Shown here: piece after piece, positions 37,135 to 48,754 of the stretch
Layout: the number at the start of each line of letters is the position of its first letter
Position numbering within the stretch: position 1 is the stretch's first letter
Assembly: GCF_011386835.1 (NCBI RefSeq)
Contig: NC_088794.1
Span: 70,566,434-70,630,433 of the forward strand
Origin: Chrysemys picta bellii
Lineage: Eukaryota > Chordata > Testudines > Emydidae
DNA: 64,000 nt
Reading direction: 5' to 3'
Made by a program: the position numbers and the translations under genes
Notes under the pieces: generated by a model
Databases searched by the model: none
Told to the model about the DNA's origin: nothing
The model's input: the letters and a program-made list of their open reading frames with translations, nothing else

Positions 37135-37904
37135 TTCAATAAAATGGCAGAAGGAAAGCTCTACAGTTCTGAAAAACAGCTGACTAAAGCTGGTCTAAAG
37201 GGTATGGATTCTTCTTCTAAACAGCCTTTGCAGAAACAACAAATGACTTCAATTCTGCCTTCTACGGTGCAGCCATCTAACACTGGACACGAATGTCATT
37301 TGGATTAAAGCTATAATCCTGACTACCAATAGTATCCACTACTGATCTTTGTAAACATAATGCTTGGTCAGTGTTCAAAGGATCTCTGTGTGGATTACTT
37401 GTTTAACCTCTTATATAGAACTCTGAAAGTCCCCATCATTCTCAGGAAAATGAAAAAGTGAGGCAGATTTAAGATCGTAACTCTACTGCATCCCAACACT
37501 CTCATTTTAGAAATCTGAAGGCACAAAAATGTGACTTCCTTGAGTTGAGTTTTACCGTGCTCCAAATCCAAATACCTGAATCTGAGAGAATGAAATCCTC
37601 TATCCCTAAAATAAAAGGAACAGTCAATTAAATAACTATAATCAGCCCTTTTTTTCTCTATTGAAGTACTTTACATTAACCTAGTCTGAAAAGTTTAATG
37701 AAAAAATCCTCCACTGTGACATTTTGTTCATTAAAGGTATGTGTGTCTTTTTCTCCTATAGTTCTATATGCCAGGAGGGGTATATCAAACTGTATGGCAC
37801 TTAGCCTTTATGACACTCAAATGTGTCTGTGTACCTGCAACTAGGCAACTATTTATCTCAATACAATTTTCTTTTCTTGTGTGATCATCAAAGAAAATGA
37901 TAAC

Positions 37905-37952
37905 CCTTTGTTTTTGTAGATACAGACGAACACGGCTACCCCCTGATACCTA
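37905..37952. mobile_element. Penelope-like tail fragment
   Basis: 'tttgtttttgtagatacaga' followed by 'cgaacacggctaccccctga' matches the single-copy tail of the element at 59379-59570 ('tccagactaacatggctatc'). No second arm is visible. Confidence 0.55.
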
Positions 37953-38689
37953 AAGTCTGACTGGCACAAAAAGGCAGCTCTTTCAGAGTACAGTGCAAAA
38001 TAACTGCTTGTTTTCAGAGTATGTGGTAGAAAGATTAACTTCAACATATTCTAGGCTCCTATCACAGATGTATGAACATCCATTTCCTCCACTGTTGAAG
38101 CAACTGCCCACTGTCTGTCAAGGTGACACAAGCTCTCGACAGGTCATATTAAACCAATAAGGTGATGGTACATGGCAGAGAGAAAAAATGACAACATCAC
38201 ATCTTTATTCAAAAGGACCCACTCACCCTCAGTCCATCTGGGTGGAACATGAATCTGCAACTAGCAAACTTATCTGGAAAACACTACTGTTGGTGAACTT
38301 GCATAGCTCTGCCTTGGATGGGGCCCTATGGTTATAGTGGAGATGGCACTCTAGACTGTTTTCTCAGTGTGCAGAATGCCCACCTAAATACCTCTGGCTA
38401 AAAAGAAAAATGCTCAGGCCACTGTAACAAACACCACCAGCATAGATCACAATCATGCAACCCTAGGACTTTCAGCACAGTTCAGACCTCCTGAGGTAAA
38501 GTAATGACTGCTTTAGCTGGTCGCAGTGGTAGGCTGTTATCCTCGGATGGACCAGCTACTAATAGAGGACTTGACACACACTGTGCTAGTGTGGAACATA
38601 CCACCAGGGCACAAATAGGATCTGGGATATGCTGAGTAGAACTGATCAAAATGCGGAAAATATTTTCAGGGTGGGGGGGAACCCTGGAA

Positions 38690-39979
38690 CCATGTAGCTG
38701 AGTTTCAGAAGCAGATTGTTCTGCACAAACGCTCAGGACTGCACCCCTACCTCAGGCCTCTTGTGAGAGAAGGGGGTTTCAACCCTCTTATTTCGCTCAG
38801 AAAAAGATGCTTGTTCTTGGATAGGAAGATAGTAGGCAAAAAATTACAGATAAATTACTGCAGGATCCATCCCTCTGCTCCTCTCGCCCTGATCACTCTA
38901 GCAGCCATATTCACCATTCCAGTCTCACCCAGCGTGCCCCCTTGCAAGGAAGCATATAGTGTTGCAGATGAGCCCTTACCCTGGGTGAGAGGAAAATCAG
39001 TTATCAACAAGTCCACACAGCCAGTTAAGTGCTAAAGAGCACCTCCTGTGGAAATCCCATTTATTAATGGAAAAGTCAACACAGAACATAAACAAAACGT
39101 TCACACCAATATCCCATTCTTAGTCCAGGTCCCCCACCTGAATCCAATGTTCACTTCTACCCAGGCTCTTTCTCCAGGGTTCTCTTGGTTCCAATCTCTT
39201 CCTATGGTGTTAGGTCTCTTTCCCCTACCAAAGTAACATCCTACTCTGGAGTCTGGGGACATTGGTCCATTACAACTCTTCTCCAGGACAATGGGTGATC
39301 CTTCCCAGGCCAGGCTTCAGGCCAGCATTGGGAGATCCCTGGCTGAGACCAGGCCCTCCTGGATGCCTGCTGGTTGCAGTTCTCCCCTACCCAGAAGCCA
39401 CTCTTACATACTCTCCATCTCAGTAGGTTCCCTAAAGAGCTCACCTTCTAGGGCAGGGGTCAGCAACCTTTCAGACGTGGTGTGCCAAGTCTTCATTTAT
39501 TCACTCTAATTTAAGGTTTCGCTTGCCAGTAATACATTTTAACGTTTTTAGAAGGTGTCTTTCTACAGGTCTATAATATATAACTAAACTATTGTTGTAT
39601 GTAAAGTAAATAAGGTTTTTTAAAATGTTTACGAAGCTTCATTTAAAATTACATTAAAATGCAGAGCCCCCGAGACTGCTGGCCAGGACCCAGGCAGTGT
39701 GAGTGCCACTGAAAATCAGCTCGCGTGCTATAGGTTGCCTACCCCTGTTCTAGGGTCCCTGCTCAACCCTCTGGCTCAGGCTTCTCTATGTATCTCCCTT
39801 CCATAGGAGCCTCCTATCTCCCTTTGGAGTTCCCTCCAACTGATCTTGGGTCGCTTATCGGGTCTAGGTGCTTGTTTACTAATAACCCACCTGGGGCAGT
39901 CAATCACCCTCACGTGCAACCTTTATAAAGCAATCGGGCAGATTAGGACCTAATTCCCCAAAAAGAGCAGTTGTCCCAT
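38690..39979. repeat. C/T-rich unclassified repeat, possibly LTR-type
   Basis: About 1 kb (excluding the hAT at 39454-39747) of C/T-rich sequence, compositionally unlike the surrounding intron and similar in style to 49242-50727 ('cccatttattaatggaaaag', 'ccaggctctttctccagggt'). The host sequence reads continuously across the hAT once one copy of the 8-bp duplication is removed. No LTR termini could be fixed. Confidence 0.35.
39454..39747. mobile_element. hAT-type MITE with perfect 8-bp target duplication
   Basis: The target duplication ttctaggg is present at 39446-39453 and 39748-39755. Terminal inverted repeats are caggggtcagcaacct on the left and caggggtaggcaacct on the right, read on minus (14/16 identical). 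The 294-bp interior includes 'ctaaactattgttgtatgta', which recurs inverted at 63950-64000. Eight-base duplications and CAGGGG...ends are typical of hAT elements. No coding capacity. Confidence 0.92.
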
Positions 39980-40300
39980 GACACCATACAGGCCTGGTCC
40001 CCACTTAGTCCGGACTTCGGACTAAGGTACGCAAATTCAGCTACGTTAATAACGTAGCTGAATTCAAAGTACCTTAGTCTGGACTTACCGCGGTCCAGAC
40101 GCGGCCGGAAGTCTCCCCCCGTCGACGCCGCGTACTCCTCTCGGCGAGCTGGAGTACCGGCGCCGACTGTGAGCACTTCCGGGATCGATCCGGGATCGAT
40201 TTATCGCGTCTTAACCAGACGCGATAAATCGATCCCAGAACATCGATGGCGTGCCGCCGGACCAGCCGGTAAGTGAAGACTAGGCCACAGTGATGGTGTC
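39980..40300. mobile_element. CpG-rich MITE with stacked internal palindromes
   Basis: Terminal repeats ggcctggtccccactta (39991-40007) and its minus-strand mate ggcctagtcttcactta (to 40286) enclose three hairpins. These are 9-bp arms at 40004-40012/40018-40026, 15-bp perfect arms at 40034-40048/40050-40064, and 20-bp perfect arms at 40192-40211/40217-40236. CpG density is far above the surrounding intron. A further 8-bp inverted pair, gacaccat (39980-39987) and atggtgtc (40293-40300), brackets it and may be part of the ends. No open frame of note; family name unknown, Harbinger-like by style. Confidence 0.75.
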
Positions 40301-41695
40301 TACAATACAGCAGGTTGCTGAAACTGCTGTGGAGGAAGAGTCAAATTAATTAGTGCCAGGGAAAGATATCCTCCCCCTGAAGTGGGCCAAATGTCTCCTG
40401 GGAAGCTGCCTCTCCCCTCATTTTTGTGATAACCATCCCCTGAACCCAGTTGGCTGCAGGAAGCCTGAGAGTAGAAGATGTTAGCCACTCCCCAATAGCA
40501 TCTGTCAGAAATGACAGCTCTGCCTGCAGCCCAGCCAAACAGAGGGAGAAAACCAATCTGGCCATTTAGTGGGACAGAGGTCAGTTTGACGGCTAGGGTG
40601 GCCCCTCTGGCAGGCACTAATTTGCAACACCAACACACTGCTTAGCAGAGATCCATTCCAAAATTCCAGCAGAATGGCTATAAAACTTTCATCAATTAGT
40701 TGAGAAAGTTGCCTGCAGTCTAAATTACAGGGAACTCCAACAGAGTGCCATAAAACAAGCAAATTGAATAACTCAAAATGCTGGGGAGGGCTCCAGGGGG
40801 AATCTACACAGCCTGCTTCTAGCCAACCCTGACATTTCAGCCCTGTCCAATTTCAGCCTTAAAGAGTTTCAGACTGTCATCCCTTCTATTGCAATTGCTG
40901 ACAAGGTCCAGCCATTGTGTTTCAACAGCTGGTTATTGCCAGTGCATTAATGCTTCTGACAGACAACAATTGTCAATCCATTGTACATAAAACACCTGCT
41001 CTCAGCAGGAAGCCTCAAGATGGCAGGTAGCTCCTCTTCTTTCACAGTGTTTAAAACTCCACACAGCTCCCACTGATTTAACTTCCTTGTTTTTCTTTTT
41101 CCTTCTTCATACTGGAATCCAAAGGACAAAGTCAGGGCCAGACCCAATGCCCATTGTAGCCTATAAGAGTCCTTTCCATTGATTTCAATGACCTTTGGAT
41201 CAGGCCCTCTGTACAGAAAACCAAATTCCAATCATCAGCCAGGTTCACTGGTTCTTTTTACTCCACACAAACAAAATGTGTGCGTACACCTTGCAGATGC
41301 TGCATGCCTGCTAATTCAGAGGCAAGTGAAATGGAGCCAGACTCTTTGAATATTCTGGGTGTACTGCATACAGCTTAAGTGATTCAATATATAAATAATG
41401 AAGCTGTGACTTTTGCCCTAAAACGTAAAGGTTAATGGCTATATTTGCCATTTTTCCATTTCCTGAATACTGTATAACCCAGAATCTAATATGCATATAT
41501 ACAAGTTGGAGTGAGTCACTAAAAATGCTACACTAAGTAACTGATCTTTCAGTTTTGCAATTAGGGTCAAAAGTCCCTTGCGCAGATTCCTTTTTCCTAA
41601 TTAGGTTTCAATTTTTATTTAATTAGTTTGTTACTTGTAAAATCTGGTACAATCCTTTATACTAGCTCTCTTGCAGCTTCTTTCATATTTATCCT

Positions 41696-41722
41696 GGGGG
41701 GAGGGGAGGGGAGGGGAGGGGG
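41696..41722. repeat. (GGGGA)n tract, G-quadruplex candidate
   Basis: On plus, five runs of four or more G separated by single A (ggggg-gaggggaggggaggggaggggg). NELL1 is transcribed from minus, so the nascent RNA carries the C-rich strand and the G-rich strand is the non-template strand's complement. Confidence 0.9.
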
Positions 41723-42374
41723 AGTGTACTGTACAGTGGTCCAAAACTGTGGTCTGTGGACTAGTGGTGCAGAAAGCATTTCCAGGTGGACTTCAAAGCT
41801 GCTCTGCTTGTAATGGTGGAGAATGTGCAATACATACAGCAGTAACATTCAGTTGATTCCTTAATACATTTCAGTTGTGTATACAAAAGTTTTCTAGCAG
41901 ACCCCCTTGCATGCCTATGCCAATCTGGATTGCCACACTTGCAAGTAAAGGGCCAAATTCAGATCTTATTAAATAAGTTTTACACTAGTAGTGGAGCTAA
42001 CTCCTGCAATTTTATTGCAAGTCTTGCAATACTTGGTACTTGTTTTTCTAAAGCCCCAATTCCTAGAGTCATGTGCTAATGTAAGAATCTCATCTTTCAT
42101 TCTTAAAAAAAAAGGCACAAGTTGGTATCCCTCATCATTGGGAAGAAAAGCTTGGAAACATGAATCCTACAGGACCAAATCCCTGAGGCAAATAAAAATA
42201 ACCTAAAATATACTATATTCTTAAAAAACTCATGTCTTCTTTGCTCATCTTGTAACTTTAGAACACTTGGTTGGCAATTGGTTTAACTCCATTGATTTCA
42301 ATGAATTTGCTCCTGATTCAGAACCAGCTGTGAAGCCTCAGAATTAGTTGTGAAGCCTGGCATGAAGCCCCCTT

Positions 42375-42545
42375 CTTTGTCGTCAGGTATAAATTCAGCC
42401 ATAATCAAATTGTTTGACAATGGCGGGATGCCAAATTTCAACATGATCGGGCAAGAGAATGGCAGGACATGAAGGAAGAGTTGATACTAACAAATGGAAA
42501 GTGCTACATATAGCAAGGGGAAATAAATAGGAGATAGTGGGTGGG
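42375..42545 (+). mobile_element. Old CR1-like fragment
   Basis: 'ataaattcagccataatcaa' ... 'actaacaaatggaaagtgct' and 'acatatagcaaggggaaat' parallel the CR1 fragment at 30165-30330 in order and spacing. Heavily decayed. Confidence 0.45.
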
Positions 42546-43100
42546 ACGTAAGCAAGCAGCATCACTCATCACGTTAAAGTGAATTTTTCATCTTTCCTCC
42601 TTAATATTGACTTAATATCACTCTTGTAGGTTATCAAGTACTATAACTCTAATAGAAAGGTGTGGAATCAGGATTGAGAAAGATCTCCAAGAGAACTCCT
42701 CTATCAAAAAGAGATGAATAATAGACAAGAAATTGAGAATCACTGTTATAGAGTGATTTTGCCTCTTATCCTTAAGCCTTATTGTCCCCTTCCTGTACCT
42801 CCTCCCTGCCTCCAAACACTGAATTTCATTCCCTGACCCCCTTTTGCATTCTCTGCATGTAATCTAACTTATTTACCACCTGACTGTTCATATACCCATT
42901 TTCTCCCTTCCATTGCTATTCTCTTTCTTGTAAAGAAGTCTCATAGAAGACTCATAGAAGATTAGGGTAGGAAGAGACCTCAGGAGGTCATCTAGTCCAA
43001 CCCCCTGCTCACAGCAGGACCAGGCCCACATCCCAGCCAAGGCTTTTTCAAGCTGGGCCTTAAAAACCTGTAAGGTTGGAGATTTCACCATCTCCCTAGG

Positions 43101-43715
43101 CAGAGCCGTCCCTAGGTTCGGTGAATGTGGGCAACCATCCTGGTCCCCGTGCTTCGTGAGGAGGGGCAGGGAGGCGGGAGCAAGGAGGAGCCCCCCTACC
43201 GATCTCTCCCTCCCCCAGTGTTTCCTGCCCGCCAGCAGGCCCTGCCAATCAGCACCTTCCTCTCCCTCCTAGCGCCTACCGCAAATCAGCTGATTCATGG
43301 CATCTGGAGACACTGGGGGGCGAAGGGGAGAAGAGTGAGGGCGCAGCACAATCGGGGGAGGAGAGTGGAACTAGATGGAGTAGGAGCAGGAAGAGGTGGG
43401 GCAGGGCTGAGGCCTTGGGGAAAGGGTGGAGTGGGGGCAGGGCATGGGCGGAGCCAGGGGGAGCACCCCCCATCAGATAGAAACTCAGCACCTATATCCC
43501 AGGCCCCACACCCCCTTGCAGGGCCGGTGCAACCCATTAGGTGACCTAGGCGATTGCCTAGGGCGCTACAATTGGGGGGGGCGGTGACCACGGTGGTATT
43601 TCGGCGGCGGGACCTTCCGCCGCCTCTGTGGGGGGTGGCATTTCGGGGCAGGACCTTCCGCCACCTAGGGCGGCAGAAAAGCAGACAGCACTTCTGCCCC
43701 CTAGGGATGGATCTG
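43101..43715. mobile_element. hAT-type element nested in CR1
   Basis: Ends are cagagccgtccctag on the left and, on minus, cagatccatccctag on the right (13/15 identical). The flanking octamers tccctagg (43093-43100) and tccttatg (43716-43723) are a 6/8 match duplication of CR1 target sequence. Removing the insert restores the CR1 reading. The interior is GC-rich and holds a second left-end-like block, cagggccggtgcaac, near 43520, so the element may be composite. The open frames on both strands here (43125-43544, part of 43295-43915) are by-products. Confidence 0.82.
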
Positions 43716-43963
43716 TCCTTATGTAACCCATTCCAGTGCTTCACCACCCTCCTAGTGAAATAGTGTTTCCTAATATCCAACCTAAACCTCCCCCACTGCA
43801 ACTTGAGACCATTGCTCCTTGCTCTGTCATCTACAACCACTGAGAACAGCCTAGCTCCATTCTCTTTGGAACCTCCCTTCAGATAGTTGAAAGCTGCTAT
43901 CAAATCCCCCCTCACTCTTCTCTTCTGCAGACTAAATAAGCCCAGTTCCCTCAGCCTCTCCTC

Positions 43964-44371
43964 TTAAATCATGTGTCCCAACCCCCTAATCATTTTCGTT
44001 GCCCTCCGCTGGACTCCTTCTAATTTGTCCACATCCCTTCTGTGGGGGGAGGACCAAAACTGGAGGCAATATTCCAGGTGTGGCCTCACCAGTGTTGAAT
44101 GAAGGGGAATAATCACTTCCCTCGATCTGCTGGCAATGCTCCTACTAATACAGCCCAATATGCCATTGGCTTTCTTGGCAACAAGGGCACACTGCTGACT
44201 CATATCCACCTTCTCGTCCACTGTAATCCCCAGGTCCTTTTCTGCAGAACTGCCATTTAGCCAGTCAGTCCCCAGCCTGTAGCAGTGCGTAGGATTCTTC
44301 CGTCCTAAGTGCAGGACTCTGCACTTGTCCTTGTTGAACCTCATCAGATTTCTTTTGGCCCAATCCTCCAA
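43964..44371 (-). pseudogene. CR1 ORF2 remnant downstream of the RT core
   Basis: A 135-codon frame with MEDWAKRNLMRFNKDKCRVL, 'HLGRKNPTHCYRLG', 'EKDLGITVDEKVDMS' and 'RPHLEYCLQFWSS', the thumb/connection region typical of CR1 ORF2. It continues the frame of 44416-45189 after a frameshift or stop in the 44 bp between. Confidence 0.93.
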
Positions 44372-44415
44372 TTTGTCTAGGTCACTCTGGACCCTATCCC
44401 TACCCTCCAGTGTAT

Positions 44416-45189
44416 CTACCTCTCCCCTACCAGCTCAGTGTCATCTGTGATCTTTCTGAGGGTGCAATCCATCCCAACATCCAGATCATTAATGAAGATG
44501 TTGAACAAAACTGGCCCCAGGACCGACCCCATGGGCATTCCACTTGATACTAGCTGCCAACTAGACATCGAGCTGTTGATCACTACCCATTCAGCCCGAT
44601 GATCTAGCCAACTTTCCATCCACCTTATAGTCCATTCATCCAATCCATACTTCTTTAACTTGCTGGCAAGAATACTGTGGGAGACCATATCAAAAGCTTT
44701 GCTAAAGTCCAGGTATATCATGTCCACCACTTTCCCCATAACCAGAAAGCCAGTTAACTCATTGTAGAAGGCAATCAGGTTGGTCAGGCATGACTTGCCC
44801 TTGGTGAATCCATGTTGACTGTTCCTGATCACCTTCCTCTCCTCCAAGTGCTTCAAAATGGATTCCTTGAGAACCTGCTCCATAATTTTTCCAGGGACTG
44901 AGGTGAGGCTGACCAGTCCGTAGTTCCCCAGATTCTCCTTCTTCCCCTTTTTAAAGATGGGCACTATATTTGCCTTTTTCCAATCATCCAGGACCTCCCC
45001 CGATCGCCATGAGTTTTCAAAGATAAAGGCTAATGGCTCTGCAATCACATCAGCCAACTCCCTCAGCACCCTCAGATGCACTGCATCCAGCCCCCATTGA
45101 CTTGTGTATCCTTTCACCACTAAGGGCTGCTCACCTCCTCCCCATACTGTGCTGCCCAGTTTGTTTTGTAAGCTTTCCTCCCATTTCAT
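44416..45189 (-). pseudogene. CR1 reverse transcriptase domain remnant
   Basis: 257 codons of CR1 ORF2. Visible RT blocks are '[14 protein letters not shown]' (about 71-84), motif A 'YLDFSKAFD' (159-167), '[15 protein letters not shown]' (215-229) and the active-site box, here ITDD (247-250) where FADD is usual. The two aspartates remain but the frame opens inside the protein, the endonuclease half is missing, and the frame is lost downstream. It would copy CR1 RNA at the target site; this copy is inactive. Confidence 0.95.
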
Positions 45190-45209
45190 GGACCTCTGGG
45201 ATGCGCTTC

Positions 45210-45400
45210 ACTAGAGATGGAAAAGACCTAGTCACATCTAGTCCTTCCCCCCCATTAGTGCAGGACTATCCCCAACAATTCTCTAGGGCTTTGTCCTTCC
45301 TAGCTTTAAATGTCTAAAGCGATGGAGCTTCCATCATTTCCATTAGAAGACAATTCCACAGCCCAATAATTCTCAGCATTCAAAAGTTCTCGGCATTTTC
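45210..45400 (-). mobile_element. Second CR1-type 3' fragment of a different subfamily
   Basis: 'agatggaaaagacctagtca', 'ctagctttaaatgtctaaag' and 'cgatggagcttccatcattt', then 'gacaattccacagcccaata', follow a CR1/L3-like 3' region on minus but differ from the adjacent CR1 at 42940-45200. It is a separate, older insertion. Confidence 0.6.
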
Positions 45401-47418
45401 AAGCTTGCTAGCCTATCACCTTACCAGGATACCTTTGGGGAAAGCAGAAAAACAGCACATTTGGGAAGTCATTTTACATATTACACAGTATATTCAGGTG
45501 AATTAAATAGAAGTCACAATCAACTACCCTTAACTATAAATATCTCTCCTTTATGATCTATACTATAATTTCTAACATCACAACTTACTATTGCTGGGAA
45601 AAATCAAAAAAAGTTTGTTAACAAAGTCCTTTAATTGTTGAGGAAAGTTTGTTGCCAGAAGGGCAGCTGCAAAGCCGGGTAAGTAGCATGGGTTCCAGGC
45701 CATTCAAGGCCACTACTGGTTTGGCTTGAGTAGGCTTAATATGAAAGTTTCTACTAGATCCCTGTGAAATCCAGGGGTTTGTGATAGATAGCACTTCAGA
45801 GTCACAAGAGGCCTCACTGGCCCTGAAGGCTACATTTTGGAGGTTTGGAGAGAAGAAGATTGTGACTAGCAAAGCCCACAAGACGTACCTGAACTACTGG
45901 GCCTAACAGAGTTTTTCAGTGAAGAAGAAAGGCCATTTGGGGCTAGAGGTCAGCGGAGACTGTTTTCCATCTCATATTCAAATTTTATTTCATCCATAAT
46001 TTAGAAATCAGATTGAAAACCAGCAGATTTACCATTATGTCCAGATAGTTATGCATATACTAGCAGACTGTTCAATTTGATTTAATCTGTGTTAATTAGG
46101 TTTTCCATTTTCTGAGTTCCAGATTAACACATCTGGATCATGAAAAACAAACATTAAATCTGCATTACCATTAAGACAATTCAAGAAGATAAATTCATCT
46201 GATACTATTTTATTGGTGTCTTCTATATATTATAAGACCCGTCAAACAACAACATAGCTTAATACTATTAACAAATTGTTTTAAATGGATACCTTAATAA
46301 CACTTAAACAGCTTATTTCAATTGATGCATCTAGGTAAGTTGTATTCATCTTCCTTCAATAGCCTTTATACTAGTCATTTCATTTTTGCTTAATTTAATT
46401 TTGCTATTATTCACAATGACTTAAGAGCTGTCTGTTATCTATCTAGTTATTTCTAAAGTAAACATACCTTGGAATCGGAGTCCCATGATACTAACATGAA
46501 CTACATACTGGGAAAATGTGTTGTAAGCAAAGCAACACCTGGTCAATTTCCATATATTGCCCATGCCAATCATCTCAGCTGTGTCCTGAGAAATACCAGC
46601 CTTTAAACTGGTCACTAATGTAATCAACTGTTTGGACGTATGCATACCACTGTCCTCTACTGGGTGGAATCTGACCTAGTCAATTGTTTATTAGTGTGCA
46701 ATAGTTACGCACCTTTTAACCCCATTAACTCAAGTGTTAGGGACCTGAACATTCAGACTTCTGTAGGCCAGAAGTGGTTTCACTAAAAAGTTAAAAGATA
46801 CCATGCAGTTATGACAGTTATTCCCTATTTTATGTGTAGGGGAAATCTCAGATACAACTGAGTGGCAACTGTTGGCTATATTTTGGCTTTTTCATAGCCA
46901 ATCGCTGTATGCAGTTAGCTAATAACTGTGCTGTGTATGCATGTTGCCACAGCTGTTACAGACAGCCATATCATGCTGAAATTCAAAGTGGTAGTTTTGC
47001 ATTCTAGTCTACTGTACACTGAAGCCTAGGCAAAGATTAGCCAACTCATTTTATGTAGTATTTCAGCTGCATGAAGGCAATACTGTCTTTATAAGCTCTC
47101 CATACCCTTGCTTTCTGAAACTCTCTTTAATACAGCACCTATCTCTGTGGTCTCTAAGTAATGAACAAGGTTTAAAAGTGCAGCGAGGTATCTAAGAAAG
47201 AATCAGCTCAGTTCCCCGACCTGTCCTATGTGTAATTTTGACTCTAGATTACAAAAGTAACATCACGGGGCATAGTGCTAGGAATAGCCCCAGCCCAGCT
47301 GCTTCTTCAGCCATCCCCAAGGCAATGCTCTCCTTGCAATGACTATTGTCTTAAAAATGAGGAGCAGCTAAGAACGCTATTGGTAATCAAAATAAAACCA
47401 CAACGGTAATGATCCAAA

Positions 47419-47733
47419 CAGGGCCGGCTCCAGGTACCGGCTAAGGAAGCATGTGCTTGGGCCATACAAAGGGGTGGCGCTCCATCCGCTATTGGGGCGG
47501 CACGTCCGGGTCTTCAGCGGGAATTCGGCGGCGAGTCCCTCGGTCCCTCTCTTCCTCTTTGAGCTGCCGCTGAAGTGCCGCCAAAGAGGAAGAGAGGGAG
47601 TGAAAGACCCGCCGCCGAACTGCTGCCAAAGAATGGAGCGCGGCGCAATTGAGCTGCCGCCGAAGCGCCGCCAATCGTTTGTTTGTTTGTTTCCCCGCCA
47701 CTTGGGGCAGCAGAAAATCTGGAGCCGGCCCTG
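47419..47733. mobile_element. hAT-type MITE with perfect TIRs and 8-bp duplication
   Basis: Target duplication gatccaaa at 47411-47418 and 47734-47741. Terminal inverted repeats cagggccggctccag are 15/15 identical. The 315-bp GC-rich interior has internal inverted blocks (cctctttgagctgccgc and its near complement 'gccaaagaggaagag'). Related copies lie at 49418-49726 and 62756-63060. Open frames across it are spurious. Confidence 0.96.
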
Positions 47734-48639
47734 GATCCAAAGGTTGACAAAAGCAGCAATTGAAACCCACAGTCTTCTGATCTGTCAAGAGCCTGTGTCC
47801 ACTTAAATAACCTTATGACTAATCAAAGCTAAGGACTGGAGTATTATGCCCCAAATCTTTGCTTTATTTTTCCTTCACCAGCCTTAAAAAGTATTTTTTT
47901 CCTTTTTCCATCTGTTGAAGAATTGCTACAGTCACCATAGAGCTACAGATTTGAAAACACTGTTCCTATTAACGTCTTAGCTAGGAACTTTAGACATGTA
48001 GGGAAGCAGTGCCAGCTCTGTCCTAAGTGATGGACAAATAGCCTAGCAGTAATGCAAAAAGAGCAAGAGAAATATCTGTAGTGATTCGGCTGACATTCAT
48101 AGTCTTTGCACAATGGAGCCCCAGTCCTGATTCAATCAAGACAAAATTACAGGTAAAAATGCTAATTTCATCATCCTCTGTCACAAGAATCCACTGCTCC
48201 ATCAGGCCTGGAACTACAGGGGAGTAACAAGCTGTAAAAAAATATCCTCCTCACCCTACTTTAATATACACTTTCTTCCAGTTCCTCTCTGGGAAATTCC
48301 ACCCACTAAGACTCCCTTACATGTCGGTTTGTGGGTCTGATGAGAACTAACAGTTAGGGTGTCTAAGTGAATGTAAACTGGGGGGTGTCTAACTTACATC
48401 ACCTTACATGTAATTCTGTATTTGATGCTTAAAATCTAAAGAAAAATTTCTAGTTAATAAAATTATTCATAGGGTTAGCAGCCAGTGGCTATAGGAAGCT
48501 AAAGCCTAGCTCTGTCCAACTTCCACCAAAAAGGCAGAGTTACATTAGCATTTAATATAAAGAGTCCGGGAATGCAACATCTGTCAGGATATGACAATGC
48601 ATTAGAGTAACAATACCGTACACAGTGTCTATAACGTGA

Positions 48640-48720
48640 AGACCTTTGCAAACATTAAATAAAGAAGCTTCACATGACCCCAATAAGGTATGCATATATT
48701 ATCATCCCCACTTAAGTAAG
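48640..48720 (-). mobile_element. MIR-type SINE fragment
   Basis: 'gacctttgcaaacattaaat' and 'tatattatcatccccactta' match the antisense MIR 3' part. Short and diverged. Confidence 0.4.
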
Positions 48721-48754
48721 TAGGTATAACAAGATTCAACGGCTGGCAGTTGAA

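Larger units (their letters stand above)
42940..45200 (-). mobile_element. CR1 LINE, 5'-truncated, split by a hAT
   Basis: About 2.26 kb including a 615-bp nested hAT. On minus it carries reverse-transcriptase sequence from about 45190 to 43720. After the hAT comes the 3' UTR with 'ttggactagatgacctcctg', ending at 'ctatgagtcttctatgagac' near 42940, the short tandem tail. The coding region has stops and at least one frameshift (between 44371 and 44416), so it cannot retrotranspose. Target duplications are not expected for CR1. Confidence 0.95.

Noticed and set aside
43125..43544. 139-codon plus frame and the first part of the 206-codon minus frame 43295-43915
   Set aside because: Both lie largely in the GC-rich hAT insertion; only the part beyond 43715 on minus shows CR1 ORF2 residue patterns.
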